60,712 nt of DNA, from positions 1-60,712 of the forward strand of contig CAYYFR010000012.1 in assembly GCA_964470865.1 (NCBI GenBank), in the 5' to 3' direction. The notes under the pieces were generated by a model. That model searched no databases, was not told the DNA's origin, and saw only the letters and a program-made list of their open reading frames with translations. This stretch comes from JAEUOS01 sp964470865 (GTDB taxonomy: Bacteria > Pseudomonadota > Gammaproteobacteria > Burkholderiales > JAEUOS01). Shown here piece after piece: positions 7,328 to 16,703 of this stretch. The translations under genes were made by a program, and so were the position numbers. The stretch's first letter is position 1, and each line of letters opens with the position of its first letter.

Positions 7328-8679
7328 GGCGCCTGTTTGAGCTTGAGTGCGGTGAGAATGCGCTCAGCGGATGCCGCCAGCGCGCTCTGACATTGCGCCA
7401 GGCCGCCGTACAGCAGCTTGCCGTGACGTTTCTTCCAGCGGCCTGCGATCATCACCGAATCGATATTGGCAAGACTGGTCTGCATCACCACGCTGGCCAC
7501 CGCGTCGTGCACCGGGTGCATGTTGAGCGCGCGCGCATCGATCAACACCAGGTCGGCCTGTTTGCCGAGCGCAAGCGAGCCGATGCGGTCCTGCATGCGC
7601 AGCATTTGCGCACCGCGAATGGTGATCCAGGCGAGTGCCTCGCGCACCGGCACGGTCGAGGTGTCGGGGATGGTGCCATGCGCGGCACGATAATCGGCGT
7701 TGTCCAGCGCGCGCTGCATCGCAAGGCCAATGCGCGCCACGCCGAACATGTCGCCCGACAGCACCGACTCCAGGTCGACTCCGAGGCTTGGTGCGCTACC
7801 CAGCTTGCGCAGGCGCCCGGTGATCGGATGGCCATGACCCTGCGCCATCTCGTTCTCGGGCGTGATCGAGAAGCTCATGCCGAGATCGACGAACTTCGCC
7901 AACTGCGCGTCCGACAGGTTGTTGCCGTGCACGATGTTGACGTTGTCGCCCAGGAGCCCGGCAGCTTCGAGGCGCGCCCAGCCTTCGGGGGTGCGGGCCA
8001 CCCCACCACCCTGGTGCATGCTGGCGATCAGGCCGAACTCGCGCGCCAGGGCGAAATCCGCCAGTGCCACCTCGAGTGTCGAGTAATGCGGCCCGAGGAT
8101 CGCCAGGCCCAGGGTCACCAGGCCGTGATTGGCCGGCAGCCGATGCTTGAGCAATCGCTCCACTTCAAGGCGCGGATGCGCCACTTCCCAGAAGGGTTTT
8201 TCGCCTGGCTTCGGGTCGGGCTTGGGGCTGCCGTGAAAAAACGCCGCGCGGATGCCTGACTCGATCAGGGCGTCGATGGCGGCATCGGTGTGTGCGGGGG
8301 TCGGGTTGTTGTGGCACCAGTCCACCAGGGTGGTGGTGCCGCAATTGATCTGGTTCAAGGCGCCGGCTAGCGTCGCGATACCGATGTCCTCCGGCCGAAA
8401 CACCGTGGCCAGGCCCGCATGCACATGCTTGAAATACTCCTGCAGGGTCCAGTTGGCGGCAACGCCGCGCAAGGCGGTCTGCCAGGTATGCATGTGGGCA
8501 TTGATCAGGCCCGGAATGACGATGCAGCCGGTGGCGTCCACGACTTCGGCATCGCCCGCCGGCAGGCGCGGGCCGATGGCCGCAATGCGCTCGCCTTCGA
8601 TCAGCAAGTCGCCTGTGAAGTCGCCGACGCCGTCGTCCATCGAGACGATCGCCGCATTGCGGATCAGGATGCGCGTCAT
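7324..8679 (-). CDS. ATZ/TRZ-type amidohydrolase (COG0402 deaminase/chlorohydrolase family)
   Basis: A 451-residue metal-dependent hydrolase with the composite beta domain (1-55 and about 380-440) around a TIM barrel. Metal ligands are visible: His62 and His64 (NAHMHTW), His222 (SMHQGGG), His251 (VHGNNLS) and Asp302 (LGVDLES). TPENEMAQGHGHPITGRL is typical of a large uncharacterised COG0402 branch. Relatives deaminate guanine, cytosine, S-adenosylhomocysteine or s-triazines. It overlaps the following dehydrogenase start by 4 bp and lies 7 bp after another dehydrogenase. Its presence in a hydroxyquinol-type operon suggests the substrate carries a C-N bond or an exocyclic amine that must be removed. 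Confidence 0.87.
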   Translation of the reverse strand: MTRILIRNAAIVSMDDGVGDFTGDLLIEGERIAAIGPRLPAGDAEVVDATGCIVIPGLINAHMHTWQTALRGVAANWTLQEYFKHVHAGLATVFRPEDIGIATLAGALNQINCGTTTLVDWCHNNPTPAHTDAAIDALIESGIRAAFFHGSPKPDPKPGEKPFWEVAHPRLEVERLLKHRLPANHGLVTLGLAILGPHYSTLEVALADFALAREFGLIASMHQGGGVARTPEGWARLEAAGLLGDNVNIVHGNNLSDAQLAKFVDLGMSFSITPENEMAQGHGHPITGRLRKLGSAPSLGVDLESVLSGDMFGVARIGLAMQRALDNADYRAAHGTIPDTSTVPVREALAWITIRGAQMLRMQDRIGSLALGKQADLVLIDARALNMHPVHDAVASVVMQTSLANIDSVMIAGRWKKRHGKLLYGGLAQCQSALAASAERILTALKLKQAP

Positions 8680-8686
8680 TGGCGGA

Positions 8687-9616
8687 TCAGGATTCCAGGC
8701 CGTCGCTCATCTCGACGTTGTCCGGTGTCAGTTCCATGCCGGCGTTGCGCGCCAATTCCAGCAGCAGCACTGCAAAGTCGACATTGTCATGGCCGCGGCC
8801 GACCAGGCCGGCGATAAATTCGCGCGTGGCCGCGGCCGCCGGCATGGTGACCCCGTGGGCCTTGGCGGCGCTCATGCCCAGGTCCATGTCCTTCAACAGC
8901 AGCTTGGGGGTGAAGGTGACCTTGTCGAAGGTCAAGTTGGCCAAGGTCGGCGTCTTGTACTTGGTGTACATCGAGCCCAGCACCGAGTTGTTGATCGACT
9001 CCAGGAACACGTGGCGCGGAATGCCGGCTTTCTCGGCCAGGACCGCCACTTCGCAAAAGGTCTGGATGATCACGCCGAACATGGTGTTGTGCGCGATCTT
9101 CCAGACCCGCGCCAGTTCGCCCTCGCCCAGCCACATCTCCGAGCGCCCCAGCATGGCCAGGTACGGCCGCACCGCGTCGTACGAGGCCTTGGGTCCCGAG
9201 GCCACCACCGACAACTTGCCGGCCTTGGCCACCTTGGCGTTGCCCGACACCGGCGCGCACAGGTAGGCGATGCCGCGTTGTTCCAGCGCCTGCCGCACTT
9301 CGGCCGAACCCTCCTGTGAAATCGACGAACAGTCCACCACCATCTGCGGCTTGGCCGCACCCGACAACAGGCCGCCGGCCTCGAACAGCACCTGCTTCAA
9401 GTCTGCGGTGGTCGATACCATGGTGAAGACGATATCGCAGCTTCCCAGGTCCGGCTTGGCGGCAACGATTTTCGCGCCGTAGGGCTTGAGCGGTAGGGCC
9501 TTGGCGGCGGTGCGGTTCCACACTGCAACGTCGCAGTTGTTCTTGAGCAGGCGCATCGCCATGGCTTCGCCCATGCGCCCCAGCCCGATCCAGCCGATCT
9601 TGTGATTCGTGGTCAT
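8687..9616 (-). CDS. Beta-hydroxyacid dehydrogenase (3-hydroxyisobutyrate dehydrogenase family), copy 2
   Basis: A 309-residue member of the same family as the gene at 6419-7327. The Rossmann motif is IGWIGLGRMGEAMA; the catalytic Lys is in ARVWKIAHNTMF. The substrate loop is VSGNAKVAKAGKLSVVASGP, sharing the VSGN and ASGP variants with copy 1. It precedes the amidohydrolase by 7 bp, so the transcription order is dehydrogenase, amidohydrolase, dehydrogenase. The two copies are clearly divergent in the rest of the protein, suggesting distinct substrates or stereochemistry rather than a recent duplication. The reaction is inferred as NAD(P)-linked oxidation of a small hydroxyacid or reduction of the corresponding aldehyde acid. 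Confidence 0.85.
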   Translation of the reverse strand: MTTNHKIGWIGLGRMGEAMAMRLLKNNCDVAVWNRTAAKALPLKPYGAKIVAAKPDLGSCDIVFTMVSTTADLKQVLFEAGGLLSGAAKPQMVVDCSSISQEGSAEVRQALEQRGIAYLCAPVSGNAKVAKAGKLSVVASGPKASYDAVRPYLAMLGRSEMWLGEGELARVWKIAHNTMFGVIIQTFCEVAVLAEKAGIPRHVFLESINNSVLGSMYTKYKTPTLANLTFDKVTFTPKLLLKDMDLGMSAAKAHGVTMPAAAATREFIAGLVGRGHDNVDFAVLLLELARNAGMELTPDNVEMSDGLES

Positions 9617-9687
9617 GTGTCCATTACCCGGGAAGGTTCAGTTTCAATGCTGTGATCGAGGTGTGCGGCAGCAGGTCAGCCAATGTT

Positions 9688-10328
<641 letters not shown>

Positions 10329-10332
<4 letters not shown>

Positions 10333-11015
10333 GCTGCCCCCGCGGCTGCGCCGCGTTCAACCAGTACCACGCGCTTGACGAAAATGCCCGGCGTCACGAT
10401 GGTTTCGGGATCCAGGCCGCCAAGCTCCACAGTCTCGTACACCTGCGCCACGGTGCAGCGGGCGGCGGTGGCCATCACGGGGCCGAAGTTGCGCGCGGCC
10501 TTGCGGTAGGTGAGGTTGCCCCAGCGATCGCCACGCTCCGCCTTGACAAGCGCCAGCTCGGCATGGAGCGGATGTTCAAGTACATACATGCGGCCGCCGA
10601 TCTCGCGCGTTTCCTTGCCGGCGCCTAATTCGGTGCCGTAGCCGGTGGGCGTGAAAAAGGCGCCGATGCCCGCGCCGGCGGCGCGGATGCGCTCGGCCAG
10701 GTTGCCCTGCGGCACCAGTTCAAGCTCCAGTTTGCCGGCACGGTAGAGGCCGTCGAACACATGGGAGTCTGCCTGCCGCGGAAATGAACAAATGATTTTC
10801 CTGACCCTGCCCGCCTTGAGCAATGCCGCCATCCCGGTTTCGCCGTTGCCGGCATTGTTGGCCACCAGGGTCAGGTCTTTCGCTCCTAGCGCGATCAGCC
10901 CATCGATCAGCTCATTGGGCATGCCGGCACCGCCAAATCCGCCCAGCATCACCACCGAGCCGTCGCGCACATCGGCAAGCGCGTCCGCCATCGAATTCAC
11001 GATCTTGTTGATCAT
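10329..11015 (-). CDS. pcaI: 3-oxoadipate CoA-transferase, alpha subunit
   Basis: A 228-residue class I CoA-transferase alpha subunit. The glycine-rich CoA loop GGFGGAGMPNELID lies at about 25-38. LVANNAGNGETGMAALLKAGRVRKI and ELELVPQGNLAERIRAAGAGI are typical PcaI/ScoA blocks. It starts 3 bp after the maleylacetate reductase stop and overlaps the beta-subunit gene. Product: 3-oxoadipyl-CoA, the input for thiolase cleavage to acetyl-CoA and succinyl-CoA. No thiolase gene is in the window, so a chromosomal pcaF elsewhere is presumed. Confidence 0.86.
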
Positions 11016-11018
11016 CGA

Positions 11019-12086
11019 CTAGCCCTTTTGCGTAGCCGGCATGCGGCCATGAAACGCATCGTCGAGCAATGCGCGGATCGAGGCGCGGTCGAGCGGCCGC
11101 GGGTTCGGGTACGGTGCAGCCACCGCAAGCTCGGCGACCCGCTCCAGACCGTCTTCCGGCATGCCGATGGCCTTGAGCGACAGTGGTGTGCCCAGGCGCT
11201 GCTCCAGTGCGTAGAGGCCGCCGGGGGCATCGTCGCTGCCGAGCGCGCGAGCGATGCGCGCCATCGCTTCTGGCGCGGCCAGCGCGTTGTAGGCCACCGC
11301 ATGCGGCAATATCACTGTGTGGGTTTCGGCATGCGCCAGGTTGAAGCTGCCGCCCAGGGTGTGGCACAGCTTGTGATGCAGGGCCATGGCGCAGCCGTTG
11401 AGCGCCATGCCGCACAGCCAGGCACCATACAGGGCGTTTGAGCGCGCCGCGACATCGCCGGGTGCCGCCATCACCGCCGGCAGCCCGGTGGCAAGCGCGC
11501 GGATGCCTTCTTCGGCCATCAGGGAGGTCACCGGGTTGGCATCGACCGCGTAAAGCGCCTCGACCGCGTGCGCAATCGCGTTCATGCCGCTTGTGGCCGA
11601 CATGCCGGGAGGCAAGCCCAGCGTCAGCTCAGGGTCGTAGATCACCGTGCGCGGCAACACGCGCGCATCGCGCCCGGTCTTTTTCACGCCGTCTTCGGTG
11701 ATGCCGTAGATGCTGGTCATCTCCGAACCGGCGTAGGTGGTGGGAATGGCAAGAATCGGCAGCGCCGACTCCAATGCGATCGCCTTGCCAAGCCCTGTGG
11801 TGGAGCCGCCGCCAATGGCGATCGCGCAATCGGCACCCAGCCGCGCGGCTTCGGCGCGGGCCTGGCGCGCGGTTTCGATCGGCACATGCATGACTGCCTG
11901 CGCGAATATGCCTGCGCAGCGTGCGCCGATGCGCTGCGCCACCATTTCGGCCTGCGCCTTTTGTTCGGGGGTTGCCAGCACCAGCGCGCGGCGCGCGCCC
12001 AGGAGTTCGATTTCGCGCTCGAGGTGCGCCAGGGAACCCGCGCCGAACACCACGCGCACCGGCTGCGCTGAATAGATGAATTGCAT
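11019..12086 (-). CDS. Maleylacetate reductase (Fe-ADH superfamily)
   Basis: A 355-residue protein starting at the ATG of MQFIYSAQPVRVVFG, the typical maleylacetate reductase N-terminus; longer in-frame starts run into the regulatory region. GGGSTTGLGKAI at about 92-103 binds NAD(P)H; ILAIPTTYAGSEMT and HHKLCHTLGGSFNLAHAETH are family blocks. The reaction is maleylacetate + NAD(P)H to 3-oxoadipate. It is the first gene of the operon, directly downstream of the IclR-facing regulatory region, and 3 bp from the CoA-transferase genes. With the intradiol dioxygenase it defines the hydroxyquinol lower pathway. Confidence 0.9.
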   Translation of the reverse strand: MQFIYSAQPVRVVFGAGSLAHLEREIELLGARRALVLATPEQKAQAEMVAQRIGARCAGIFAQAVMHVPIETARQARAEAARLGADCAIAIGGGSTTGLGKAIALESALPILAIPTTYAGSEMTSIYGITEDGVKKTGRDARVLPRTVIYDPELTLGLPPGMSATSGMNAIAHAVEALYAVDANPVTSLMAEEGIRALATGLPAVMAAPGDVAARSNALYGAWLCGMALNGCAMALHHKLCHTLGGSFNLAHAETHTVILPHAVAYNALAAPEAMARIARALGSDDAPGGLYALEQRLGTPLSLKAIGMPEDGLERVAELAVAAPYPNPRPLDRASIRALLDDAFHGRMPATQKG

Positions 12087-12234
12087 CACGAAGCTATAGG
12101 CGCCTAAGTCAAAAAAAGTTCGAATCAAGAACAAATGTTCGTATCCCGCATTAGAATGCGAAACTCGCAAAGCTTTGTCAATCAGATTCTTGTTCGCAAT
12201 CAGAACCCGCGATGAATCAAGGAACTACGGACCC
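12087..12234. promoter_or_regulatory. Divergent control region with IclR-type operator half-sites
   Basis: Direct half-sites GTTCGAATC (12118-12126) and GTTCGTATC (12137-12145) flank a palindrome GAACA-AA-TGTTC (12129-12140). The arrangement also reads as GTTC-N7-GAAC (12118-12132). A second GTTC-N7-GAAC (GTTCGCAATCAGAAC) lies at 12192-12206, 74 bp away, about seven helical turns. A separate TGCGA-AAC-TCGCA palindrome is at 12157-12169. IclR regulators of aromatic pathways (PcaU, PcaR, PobR) are known to bind repeated GTTCG-like half-sites. I infer that the IclR protein controls both directions from here; no experiment supports it. Confidence 0.6.
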
Positions 12235-13047
12235 ATGAAGCCGATGCTTGCTGCAACGCACCCTAAAAAACCGGACCGCGTCGCGCCCGGCGACAGCTAC
12301 GTGCAATCCTTCGCACGCGGCCTGTCGGTGATCCGCTCCTTCGGCCACGCTGCGAAGACCCAGTCCTTGACCGAGGTCGCGCGGCGCACCGGTCTCGACC
12401 GCGCCGGTGCGCGCCGCATTCTACTCACGCTCCAGACACTCGGGTATGTGGTGCAAGACGCCCGGCAGTTTCGCCTGACCGCGCGCATTCTCGATCTCGG
12501 CTATGCCTATCTGTCGACCACGCCGCTATGGAATCTGGCTGAGCCGGTGATGGAGGAATTGGTGCGCGAGGTGCACGAATCGTGTTCGATCTCGGTTCTG
12601 GAAGGCACCGAGATCGTCTACATCCTGCGCGTACCAACCTCCAAGATCATGGCCATCAATCTGGCGATCGGCAGCCGCCTGCCGGCCTGGTGCACCTCCA
12701 TGGGCCGCGTGCTGCTTGCCGGCTTGGACCCGGAGCGCCTGCAAACCGTGCTGGATGCGTCCGACATCAAGCCGCTTACACGTCACAGCGAAACCTCGCG
12801 CGACAAGCTTGTGCGTGCGGTGGCGCGGGCGCGGACCGATGGCTACGCGCTGGTGAACCAGGAACTTGAAGAGGGACTGTGTTCGATCGCCGTGCCGCTC
12901 CACGATCGCACTGGCGCTGTGATCGCGGCGATGAACCTCTCCTGCAATTCAACCCGCATATCGGTTGCACAGTTGACGAAGAATTTCCTGCCTGCGTTGA
13001 AGGCTGCCGCGATGCGCATCAACCAGGCGCTGCGCATGCGCGCCTGA
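12235..13047 (+). CDS. IclR-family transcriptional regulator (PcaR/PcaU/PobR-like)
   Basis: A 270-residue regulator. The N-terminal winged helix (about 22-85) contains SFARGLSVIRSFG, LTEVARRTGLDRAGARRILLTLQTLGYV. The C-terminal ligand-binding domain holds ESCSISVLEGTEIVYILRVP, SMGRVLLAGL and ELEEGLCSIAVPLHD. The block VQSFARGLSVI is typical of beta-ketoadipate-type IclR regulators. The ATG at 12235 is preceded by AAGGAAC; an upstream in-frame start at 12175 lies within the operator region and is less likely. It is divergent from the catabolic operon, so it is the obvious local controller, probably responding to a pathway acid. Confidence 0.88.
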   Translation: MKPMLAATHPKKPDRVAPGDSYVQSFARGLSVIRSFGHAAKTQSLTEVARRTGLDRAGARRILLTLQTLGYVVQDARQFRLTARILDLGYAYLSTTPLWNLAEPVMEELVREVHESCSISVLEGTEIVYILRVPTSKIMAINLAIGSRLPAWCTSMGRVLLAGLDPERLQTVLDASDIKPLTRHSETSRDKLVRAVARARTDGYALVNQELEEGLCSIAVPLHDRTGAVIAAMNLSCNSTRISVAQLTKNFLPALKAAAMRINQALRMRA

Positions 13048-13109
13048 ATGGCGACGGCTCGGTCTACAATCGAACACTCCTTCGACTTGATAGCGTCCGT
13101 CACCGCATC

Positions 13110-14210
13110 ATGAACAGCAGCCAGTCGTCCCCAGCCAAGCTGCTGGTCAGCATCCTGTTCACCTCTGGAATCCTGTTCGGCGCATTCGTGGTGCTGTCGC
13201 CCTTCGTGCTGGCGATCCTGTGGGCGGCGATCCTGGCGGTCGCCAGTTGGCCAATGCACGAAAAGTTGCTGGCCAGGTTCGACAACCGCTCCGGCCTTGC
13301 AGCCGCGGTTTCCACCACGCTGGTGCTGATCTTTCTGGTGGGCCCGATGGCGCTTTTGCTGGTGTTTCTCAGCCAGGATGTCTACACCGCCGCCTCTTAC
13401 CTGATCGAAGCCGATACCTATGGCAAGCCGGCCCCCGAGGTGATAGCCAAGCTGCCGGTAGGCAGCGAATACCTCACGCAACTCTGGGAGAAGTATCTGG
13501 CCCAGCCCAAACGCCTGTCCGGCATCCTTGAGGCGCAGCTTGACCTCATTCGCAACGCGGCGCAAACCGTGTTCCTCGATCTCACCTCGCGCGTCGCCAC
13601 TCTGCTGTTTGCGCTTTGGGTGCTGTATTTTTTCTATCAGGATGGCCGCGCCATCAGCGCCTGGGTCAACCAGCTGGGCTACAAGTGGCTGGAATACCGC
13701 TGGCCATCGTATGTGTTCCAGCTGCCGGACGCGATGCGCGCCGCGGTCAACGGCATTGTCATCGTCGGTTTTGTCGAAGCCATGGTGCTGGCCGTCTTGC
13801 TGTGGGCTTGCGATGTGCCCTCGGCGGTGACCCTGGGCGTGATCATCGCGGTGATCGCCTTCATTCCGATGGCCGCACCCCTGTTGCTGGGTATCATCGG
13901 CTTCGTGCTGTTCGCCAGCGGCTCGCCTGCAGCCGGCATTGTGGTGTTCACCGTTGGCACCATCATCGTGATGGTTGCCGACTATGTGGTGCGGCCGATT
14001 TTGATTCAGGGCGGCACCGCGCTGCCATTCCTGGCCATCCTGTTTGGCATTTTCGGCGGCGTCGGCACCATGGGCATCGTAGGTCTCATCATCGGCCCGG
14101 TGTTGCTGGTGTTGCTGCTGGTGCTGTTCCGTGAAGCGGCGATCGACAAGGAAGGCATCGATCTGGACCTGACGCAGTCGATCAAGGCTTACGATCCCGG
14201 CCCGCGTTGA
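13110..14210 (+). CDS. AI-2E family transporter (TqsA/PerM-like permease)
   Basis: A 366-residue polytopic membrane protein with seven to eight hydrophobic segments. N-terminal pair: LLVSILFTSGILFGAFVVL and PFVLAILWAAILAVASW, with the conserved P-H/E-K pattern SWPMHEKLLARF. C-terminal segments include VIIAVIAFIPMAAPLLLGII and the family ending MGIVGLIIGPVLLVLLLVL. Members have been linked to autoinducer-2 export or Na/H exchange; substrate cannot be predicted. The ATG chosen gives MNSSQSSPAKLL; upstream in-frame sequence lies within the IclR gene and is non-family. It follows the IclR gene by 62 bp and may be cotranscribed, but no functional link is evident. Confidence 0.86.
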   Translation: MNSSQSSPAKLLVSILFTSGILFGAFVVLSPFVLAILWAAILAVASWPMHEKLLARFDNRSGLAAAVSTTLVLIFLVGPMALLLVFLSQDVYTAASYLIEADTYGKPAPEVIAKLPVGSEYLTQLWEKYLAQPKRLSGILEAQLDLIRNAAQTVFLDLTSRVATLLFALWVLYFFYQDGRAISAWVNQLGYKWLEYRWPSYVFQLPDAMRAAVNGIVIVGFVEAMVLAVLLWACDVPSAVTLGVIIAVIAFIPMAAPLLLGIIGFVLFASGSPAAGIVVFTVGTIIVMVADYVVRPILIQGGTALPFLAILFGIFGGVGTMGIVGLIIGPVLLVLLLVLFREAAIDKEGIDLDLTQSIKAYDPGPR

Positions 14211-14229
14211 AGCCGCTGCGGTGGCAACA

Positions 14230-14257
14230 CAAGGGGCGCCTCCGGGCGCCCTTTGTT
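14230..14257. terminator. Bidirectional terminator between convergent genes
   Basis: A hairpin of about 11 bp (CAAGGGGCGCC, TCCG loop, GGCGCCCTTTG, one G-U pair) begins 19 bp after the AI-2E stop and lies about 50 bp before the end of the convergent SDR gene. The flanking A/T ends let it work in both directions. Confidence 0.72.
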
Positions 14258-14305
14258 CATGCCTGATCGCGCGGCCACGCCTGGCCTGCAAGCCCTGCAG
14301 ACGCC

Positions 14306-15070
14306 CTAAGCCAGATGCACGCCGCCATCCATGAACACCACCTCGCCGGTCATCGCCGTGGCGCTGGTCAAAAGCAGCACGCACATCTCGGCGATTTCGG
14401 CCGCAGTCGCGACCTTCTGCAATGCGGCCTTGGCAATCATCGCGGCGCGGGCCTTGTCCGCATGTTCGCGGCCGCGACCGCGAATATGCCAGTCGGTATC
14501 GACATAGCCGGGCGCGACGCAGTTGACGCGTATTTCGGGGCCCAGCACGCGCGCCAGCGACTTGGTCAAGGTATGCACGGCCGCCTTGGTGGCCGCATAG
14601 GCAGTCGACGTGCCGCCGCCGGTAACCCCGGCACGCGAGCCCAGGTTGACCACACTGCCGGACCCGCTGGCCGTAAGCGCCGCCGCAGCGGCGCGCGTCA
14701 TCTGGTACACCGAGACCACGTTATTGCGATACAGGCGCAGGAAATCATCACCCGACAAGGCGTCGAGATCGGTGGCAGGCGCCACCTTGGTGTCGCCGGC
14801 ATTGTTCATCAGCGCATCGATGCGCCCGTACTGCTCCAGGGCCGCCTGCACCAGGGCGCGACAGGCGGCGTCCTCGCCCACATCGGCCTGCAGCGCGATC
14901 GCTTGCCCACCGAGGCCGATGCAATCGGCCACCACGGCTTCGGCGGCGGCGCGGCTGGAACGATAGTTGACCACCACGCGCCAACCTTTTGCGGCCAGTT
15001 GTCGCGCGCTCGCAGCGCCGATGCCGCTGGCAGCACCGGTGATGATCGCTACCCGCGCTGCGGCGATCAT
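14306..15070 (-). CDS. SDR-family NAD(P)-dependent oxidoreductase
   Basis: A 254-residue classical short-chain dehydrogenase. TGAASGIG at 11-18 binds the cofactor; NNAG is at about 89-92. The catalytic triad is Ser145 (NLGSRAG), Tyr158 and Lys162 (STAYAATKAAV). NYRSSR after beta-2 favours NADP(H). The ending TGEVVFMDGGVHLA is typical of FabG-like enzymes. Its ATG overlaps the aldehyde dehydrogenase stop by 4 bp, so the pair forms a two-gene operon: an alcohol/ketone step next to an aldehyde to acid step. The substrate is not identifiable. Confidence 0.86.
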   Translation of the reverse strand: MIAAARVAIITGAASGIGAASARQLAAKGWRVVVNYRSSRAAAEAVVADCIGLGGQAIALQADVGEDAACRALVQAALEQYGRIDALMNNAGDTKVAPATDLDALSGDDFLRLYRNNVVSVYQMTRAAAAALTASGSGSVVNLGSRAGVTGGGTSTAYAATKAAVHTLTKSLARVLGPEIRVNCVAPGYVDTDWHIRGRGREHADKARAAMIAKAALQKVATAAEIAEMCVLLLTSATAMTGEVVFMDGGVHLA

Positions 15071-16500
15071 GCGGCTTTCGGCGGGCGCAATTGCAGCGAT
15101 TTGTACTCGAGGAACTCCTCGAGGCCGTAAAGTCCGCCTTCGCGACCGCGACCGGATTGCTTGAATCCGCCGAACGGCGCGGCCGGGTTGAACGGGCCGC
15201 CGTTGATGTCGATCTGACCGGCGCGAATGCGCCGCGCCACGCGCTTGGCGCGCTCTTCGTCCTTCGACCAGATGGTGCCGGCCAGGCCGTACACCGAGTC
15301 GTTGGCGATGCGCACCGCATCGGCTTCGTCCTTGTAGGTGATGATCGACAGCACGGGCCCGAAAATTTCCTCCTTGGCAATCGTCATCGACGACTGTACC
15401 TTGCCAAAAACGGTGGGCTTGACGAAGTAGCCCTTGGCCTGACCTTCCGGCGCGTCGGCGCCACCGGTGAGAAGTTGTGCGCCTTCGGCCACGCCCTGGT
15501 TGATGTAGGCGCGCACCCGTTCGCGCTGCACCTCGGAGATCAAGGGCCCCAGGCGGGCATCGCCCATCGGGTCGCCGACGCTGTAGCCGCTGGCGACTTC
15601 GACGGCGATCGTCGCCGCCTCCTCATAGCGCGATTCCGGCACCAGCATGCGGGTGGTGGCCGCGCAAGTCTGGCCGGAATTGAGGTAGCAGTAGGCGACC
15701 GTGGCCTTGACCGCGAGCGGCAGATCCGCATCGTCGAGAATCAGGGCGGCTGACTTGCCACCCAGTTCCAGGGCGACCCGCTTGACGGTTTGCGCGCCCA
15801 GTTCGGTGACCCGCTTGCCGGCACGGGTGGAACCGGTGAAGGAGATCATGTCGACCTCGGGTGATTTGGCCATGGCCTCGCCCACCACCGGGCCGTAGCC
15901 CGACACCAGGTTGAACACGCCCTTGGGCACACCTGCGTCGTGAATGATCTGCGCGAGCATGAAGGCATTGAGCGGTGCTACTTCCGAGGGCTTCAACACC
16001 ACCGTGCAGCCAGCCGCCAGCGCCGCCGCGACCTTCAGCGCGATCTGGTGCAGGGGAAAGTTCCACGGCGTGATTGCCGCCACCACACCGACCGGTTCGC
16101 GCACGATCAGCGAATTGCCGACGCTTGATTCGAACTCGAACTCGGCTGCCAGCTTGGCATACATGCCGAAGGTGTTGAGTGGATTGCCGACCATCACGCG
16201 CTGCGCCAGCTTGAACGGCACACCGACCTCGCCGGTGATGGTGCGCGCGAACTCGTCGGCCTGGGCCTTGATGCCGGCCTGGATGGCGCTCAGGTACTCG
16301 GCGCGCTTGGGCGCGGGCGTGGCAGCCCAGCCTTCGAAGGCGGCGCGCGCGGCGGCGATCGCCGCTTCGGCATCGGCTTCAACGCCTTCGGGTATCCGCC
16401 CCATCACTTCTTCGGTGGCGGCGTTGATGACGTCGATGCTCCCGGTGCCCACTGGCGCGACCCAGGCACCGTTGATGTACAGCTTGTCGTAGTTTTTCAT
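15067..16500 (-). CDS. Aldehyde dehydrogenase family protein
   Basis: A 477-residue NAD(P)-dependent aldehyde dehydrogenase. Key residues: Asn146 (PWNFP), Glu245 (ALELGGKSA) and catalytic Cys279 (NSGQTCAATTRML). The ATG at 16500 (MKNYDKLYINGAWV) follows a GGAAAAG ribosome site; a longer frame to 16608 has no family-like sequence. It oxidises an aldehyde to a carboxylate. Coupled by ATGA to the SDR downstream. The closest described types are broad-substrate ALDHs such as betaine- or vanillin-type; assignment below family level is not possible here. Confidence 0.88.
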   Translation of the reverse strand: MKNYDKLYINGAWVAPVGTGSIDVINAATEEVMGRIPEGVEADAEAAIAAARAAFEGWAATPAPKRAEYLSAIQAGIKAQADEFARTITGEVGVPFKLAQRVMVGNPLNTFGMYAKLAAEFEFESSVGNSLIVREPVGVVAAITPWNFPLHQIALKVAAALAAGCTVVLKPSEVAPLNAFMLAQIIHDAGVPKGVFNLVSGYGPVVGEAMAKSPEVDMISFTGSTRAGKRVTELGAQTVKRVALELGGKSAALILDDADLPLAVKATVAYCYLNSGQTCAATTRMLVPESRYEEAATIAVEVASGYSVGDPMGDARLGPLISEVQRERVRAYINQGVAEGAQLLTGGADAPEGQAKGYFVKPTVFGKVQSSMTIAKEEIFGPVLSIITYKDEADAVRIANDSVYGLAGTIWSKDEERAKRVARRIRAGQIDINGGPFNPAAPFGGFKQSGRGREGGLYGLEEFLEYKSLQLRPPKAA

Positions 16501-16703
16501 GCGCTTTTCCAATCCGAGACAAGGGAAAACCCGAGGGAAGCGCATTTTAGCGCAGCGCTCCGGCGCCGGCGATGCCGAGTCTGAGGAAACTCCTGCAGCC
16601 ATCGTCATTCTGATGTGGCCGGGCGCCGGCTTTTGAGCGCAAGCGCGCGCACCCGCGGCGGACCCGCAGTTGCGTGTTGCGCGCGCCTCGATTGGTCAAG
16701 TCG
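16501..16703. other. Non-coding gap upstream of aldehyde dehydrogenase
   Basis: About 200 bp between the ALDH start and the stop of the next minus-strand gene. It should hold the ALDH-SDR promoter. I see no convincing -35/-10 pair, palindrome or small gene; alternating GC runs near 16640-16660 are low-complexity. Confidence 0.4.

Noticed and set aside
12843..14384. A 513-codon minus-strand frame over the AI-2E gene
   Set aside because: Translation is His/Gln/Asp/Arg-rich with no family features, a mirror of the hydrophobic codons on the other strand.
14745..15380. A minus-strand frame spanning the SDR/ALDH boundary
   Set aside because: Frame-shifted shadow of two coupled genes with strong motifs in their own frames.
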